Below, piece by piece: positions 33,363-35,717 of a stretch of DNA of 35,717 nucleotides. Made by a program: the position numbers and the translations under genes. The stretch is from NCBI GenBank assembly GCA_045124495.1, contig JBGVLX010000111.1, positions 1 through 35,717 of the forward strand, written 5' to 3'. Each line of letters opens with the position of its first letter. The first letter of the stretch is position 1. This stretch comes from RGIG1668 sp045124495 (GTDB taxonomy: Bacteria > Bacillota > Clostridia > Lachnospirales > Lachnospiraceae). The notes below the pieces were generated by a model. It had not been told where the DNA came from. It made no database searches and worked only from the letters and a program-made list of their open reading frames with translations.

Positions 33363-34373
33363 CTAATTCCAAAAATTAGTTCCACTTTCCATTTTTTTAT
33401 CTCTTAAAAATAATTCTGTCACCGCTTCCGTAGGCGCTTTTTGCTCAAACAACACCTTATTTACCTGTTCTATAATAGGAAGTGGGGAATCATATTTTTT
33501 CGATAAGGCATAAGCAGCTTTGGCTGAATAAACGCCCTCAACCACCATTTTCACTTCTTTCATTGCTTCTTCATAAGACATCCCTTTTCCAATGTAGTAT
33601 CCGGCATTTCGATTACGGCTATGTTTACTTGAGCAGGTTACAATCAAATCACCAATTCCAGACAAGCCATAAAAGGTTTCCATTTTTGCTCCCATTTTTA
33701 CTCCAAGTCTTGAAATCTCAGCAATTCCCCTTGTCATAAGCGCTGCTTTTGAATTATCTCCATATCCAAGTCCATCATTGATACCGGCAGCCAATGCAAT
33801 GACATTCTTTAGGGCACCGCCAAGTTCAATTCCTAAAACATCACTGCTGGTATATACACGAAATACTTGATTCATAAACACATCCTGAAGAATTTCACAG
33901 GTTTCCTTGTCGGAAGAACCAACTACACAGGTAGTTGGTATTTTTCTTCCCACTTCTTCTGCATGGGAAGGTCCGGATAAAACAGCCACCTGATATCCAG
34001 GTAATTCTTCCTTTATGATATCTGTTAAAGTCATAAGAGTATTTTCTTCAATCCCTTTAGCAACATTCACAATAATAGGACTTCCACTTATCACTTCTGC
34101 CATTTTCTTTGCAGTAGAACGGACAAAAATGGATGGCACTGCCATAACAACAATATCTTTATCTGTCAAAGCTTCTTTTAAATCAGCAGTTATCTTAATT
34201 TCATCTGCAACCTTTACTCCGGCCAGCTTTTCCTTCTGTTCCCGATAAGTAGTAAGCATTTCCACTTCATTCTTATCAATAGACCAAATGGTTACATTAT
34301 GTTGATTATCATTTAATAAACATGCCAATGCAGTTCCCCAACTGCCGGCCCCAATTACACTAATTTTTTTCAA
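33363..34373 (-). CDS. gpsA: Glycerol-3-phosphate dehydrogenase [NAD(P)+]
   Basis: A 336-aa enzyme making sn-glycerol 3-phosphate for phospholipids. The coenzyme motif is ISVIGAGSWGTALA, followed by VVMAVPSIFVR, NVAKGIEENT, VLSGPSHAEEVGR, the catalytic GALKNVIALAAGINDGLGYGDNSKAALMTRG, and GLSGIGDLIVTCSSKHSRNRNAG. Length is usual. It starts with TTG (34371-34373), which has GGAGG seven bases upstream; no ATG fits the conserved N-terminus. It sits directly after plsY, which consumes its product, 12 bp apart. Confidence 0.96.
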   Translation of the reverse strand: MKKISVIGAGSWGTALACLLNDNQHNVTIWSIDKNEVEMLTTYREQKEKLAGVKVADEIKITADLKEALTDKDIVVMAVPSIFVRSTAKKMAEVISGSPIIVNVAKGIEENTLMTLTDIIKEELPGYQVAVLSGPSHAEEVGRKIPTTCVVGSSDKETCEILQDVFMNQVFRVYTSSDVLGIELGGALKNVIALAAGINDGLGYGDNSKAALMTRGIAEISRLGVKMGAKMETFYGLSGIGDLIVTCSSKHSRNRNAGYYIGKGMSYEEAMKEVKMVVEGVYSAKAAYALSKKYDSPLPIIEQVNKVLFEQKAPTEAVTELFLRDKKMESGTNFWN

Positions 34374-34385
34374 ACCAATTCCTCC

Positions 34386-35054
34386 CTATGCCTTCTTTTT
34401 CGAACCTACTTTATTTTCTGTTCCTTGAATCAATCGTACAATATTTGATTTATGCTTATAAATCGCAATAAATGCCAGAACAAAAATAACAATACTGCCC
34501 TCAATGGTTATTTCCATTGGAATCTCAGTTTTCAATTTTACTCCAAACCAGTTAAAGCTGCTTTGAAGAGAAAAAATAACATATTCAATCAAAAAAGCCA
34601 CTGACATTAAAATAGAACCCAGCGAAACATATCTTGTAAGCAAAAGAGTCATTCCAAAAATTAAAATAGCTATCACACAAATACGCCAGTCCATGGATGC
34701 GAAGATTGCAGACATGGCCGCAATTCCTTTTCCACCCTTAAATTTCAAATAAAACGGGAAAATATGTCCTAATACAACACCCAACCCTGCATATGCCAGA
34801 TATAAATACAAATGTTCCGGTTGTGACTGGGTATATAAGATTCTGACAATACCTAATGCAATCAAAGTCTTGGAAATATCTCCGATATATACAATAGCAC
34901 CGGCTTTTCTTCCAAGAATTCTTCCTACATTAGTAGTTCCTGCATTTCCGCTACCATGTTCCCTGATATCAATTCCATGTAATTTTCCATATATGTATCC
35001 TGTTTGGAATAATCCAAAACAGTAACCAATCATTAGACATAAAACTCTTTCCAT
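34386..35054 (-). CDS. plsY: Glycerol-3-phosphate acyltransferase PlsY
   Basis: A 222-aa membrane enzyme that acylates glycerol 3-phosphate from acyl-phosphate, the first step of phospholipid synthesis. The conserved motifs are HGIDIREHGSGNAGTTNVGRILG, GHIFPFYLKFKGGKGIAA and TRYVSLGSI, within about five to six hydrophobic segments. The start is ATG 35052-35054, 1 bp after the der stop, with AAGGA upstream; the GTG at 35078 would overlap der. A basic tail (GTENKVGSKKKA) makes it slightly longer than average. Coupling with gpsA fits their shared pathway. Confidence 0.95.
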   Translation of the reverse strand: MERVLCLMIGYCFGLFQTGYIYGKLHGIDIREHGSGNAGTTNVGRILGRKAGAIVYIGDISKTLIALGIVRILYTQSQPEHLYLYLAYAGLGVVLGHIFPFYLKFKGGKGIAAMSAIFASMDWRICVIAILIFGMTLLLTRYVSLGSILMSVAFLIEYVIFSLQSSFNWFGVKLKTEIPMEITIEGSIVIFVLAFIAIYKHKSNIVRLIQGTENKVGSKKKA

Positions 35055-35055
35055 C

Positions 35056-35717
35056 TTATTCTTTTTCCTTTCGTTCACGGATAATAAATTTTAGAGGTGT
35101 ACCTCTGAACCCAAAAGCCTCTCTGATTTTATTTTCAATATATCTTGTATAAGAAAAATGCATTAATTCTTTATCATTTACAAAAATAACGAAAGTAGGT
35201 GGTTTTACCGATACCTGGGTAATGTAGTATAACTTCAATCTTTTTCCTTTATCTGACGGTGGTTGCTGCATTACAACTGCCTCAGAAAGAATTTCATTTA
35301 AAACACCGGTTGCAACTCTTAAGGCATGATTTTCAATGACAGCATCCAATAGTTCAAATAATTTTGGCAGACGTTGTCCCGTAGCCGCAGAAATAAAAAT
35401 TAATTCTGCATATGGCATGTATGCCAAAGTTCTACGGATATCTTCCGTAAATTTATAAATGGTCTTATCATTTTTTTCGATTGCATCCCACTTATTTACG
35501 GCAATAATCATAGCCTTACCCCTTTCGTGGGCAATTCCGGCAATTTTCGCGTCCTGTTCTGTAACACCTTCCTTTGCATCAATGACTAAAATAGCCACAT
35601 TACAACGCTCTACTGCAGATACAGTACGGATGATGCTGTAACGCTCAATGTCTTCTTTAATTTTGCTCTTTTTTCTAAGACCGGCGGTATCAATGAATAC
35701 ATACTCTTTTCCATTTC
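35056..35717 (-). CDS. der: GTPase Der (EngA), C-terminal part, 5' end beyond window
   Basis: The open frame continues to the right edge, so about 220 C-terminal codons are visible. They start inside the second GTPase domain at YVFIDTAGLRKKSKIKEDIERYS (G3 motif), followed by AILVIDAKEGVTEQD and IIAVNKWD (G4 motif) and FISAATGQ (G5). The KH-like C-terminal domain contains KGKRLKLYYITQVSVKPPTFVIFVND and YIENKIREAFGFRGTPLKFIIRERK. Der acts in 50S subunit assembly. Its location with gpsA and spoIVA matches the Bacillus neighbourhood. An internal GTG at 35598 is not the start. Confidence 0.97.
   Translation of the reverse strand, partial: NGKEYVFIDTAGLRKKSKIKEDIERYSIIRTVSAVERCNVAILVIDAKEGVTEQDAKIAGIAHERGKAMIIAVNKWDAIEKNDKTIYKFTEDIRRTLAYMPYAELIFISAATGQRLPKLFELLDAVIENHALRVATGVLNEILSEAVVMQQPPSDKGKRLKLYYITQVSVKPPTFVIFVNDKELMHFSYTRYIENKIREAFGFRGTPLKFIIRERKEKE

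Noticed and set aside
1..35717. CRISPR array, prophage, toxin-antitoxin pair, tRNA or rRNA genes
   Set aside because: No regularly spaced repeats, integrase, phage structural genes, cloverleaf or rRNA-like sequence was seen on either strand.

Overview
The window is AT-rich and reads as the chromosome of a low-GC, endospore-forming Firmicute in the Clostridia, most likely a Lachnospiraceae (inference). The evidence is the sporulation genes yqfC, yqfD, spoIVA and a SpoVB/MurJ-type flippase, strong AGGAGG-type ribosome binding sites, the RecU-type Holliday junction resolvase, and a HisIE enzyme carrying a degenerate HisF-like N-terminal domain. Almost everything is on the minus strand. The exceptions are one AAA-ATPase-like gene at 28.4-29.7 kb and one candidate micro-ORF at 31.3 kb. 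I see no prophage, CRISPR array, tRNA or rRNA gene.

Layout, described from low to high coordinates although transcription mostly runs the other way. 1-4.4 kb: two flavoproteins (COG2509 type, cut by the window edge, and HI0933/BaiN type), a small membrane-anchored protein and a flippase. 4.4-9.4 kb: a conserved block rpsU / yqfC-yqfD-phoH-ybeY / DUF3048 lipoprotein / cdd, which matches the Bacillus yqf neighbourhood but lacks yqfF, dgkA and era. 9.5-13.7 kb: an overlooked 41-aa membrane micro-ORF, then alaS and capA. 13.8-19.2 kb: the histidine operon hisZ-hisG-hisD-hisB-hisIE, driven by a consensus promoter whose -35 lies inside the recU terminator. 19.2-24.8 kb: an operon of HAD phosphatase, YgiQ radical SAM protein, short-chain dehydrogenase, membrane protein, RluA-family pseudouridine synthase and recU. 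24.87-25.01 kb: a 135-bp element that looks like a MITE. 25-28 kb: RsuA-type pseudouridine synthase, RsmF-type methyltransferase and a small alarmone synthetase. 28.4-29.7 kb: the lone plus-strand AAA-ATPase-like gene. 29.7-35.7 kb: der-plsY-gpsA-punA, a zinc-ribbon membrane protein, and spoIVA.

The genes are mostly housekeeping: translation and RNA modification (alaS, rpsU, ybeY, RsuA, RluA and RsmF types), histidine and purine metabolism, phospholipid synthesis (plsY, gpsA), recombination (recU), stringent response, and the mother-cell sporulation programme. I did not find a complete new multi-gene system. The most interesting signals are regulatory. In front of spoIVA, one 45-bp inverted repeat combines a terminator-like hairpin, a sigma-E-like promoter and the Shine-Dalgarno sequence, and a divergent micro-ORF starts from its other arm. 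A similar terminator/promoter overlap precedes the his operon. The MITE-like element and the degenerate HisF domain are also worth attention. Many starts were moved inward from the longest frame because a good ribosome binding site precedes an internal ATG or GTG; these choices are stated per gene.
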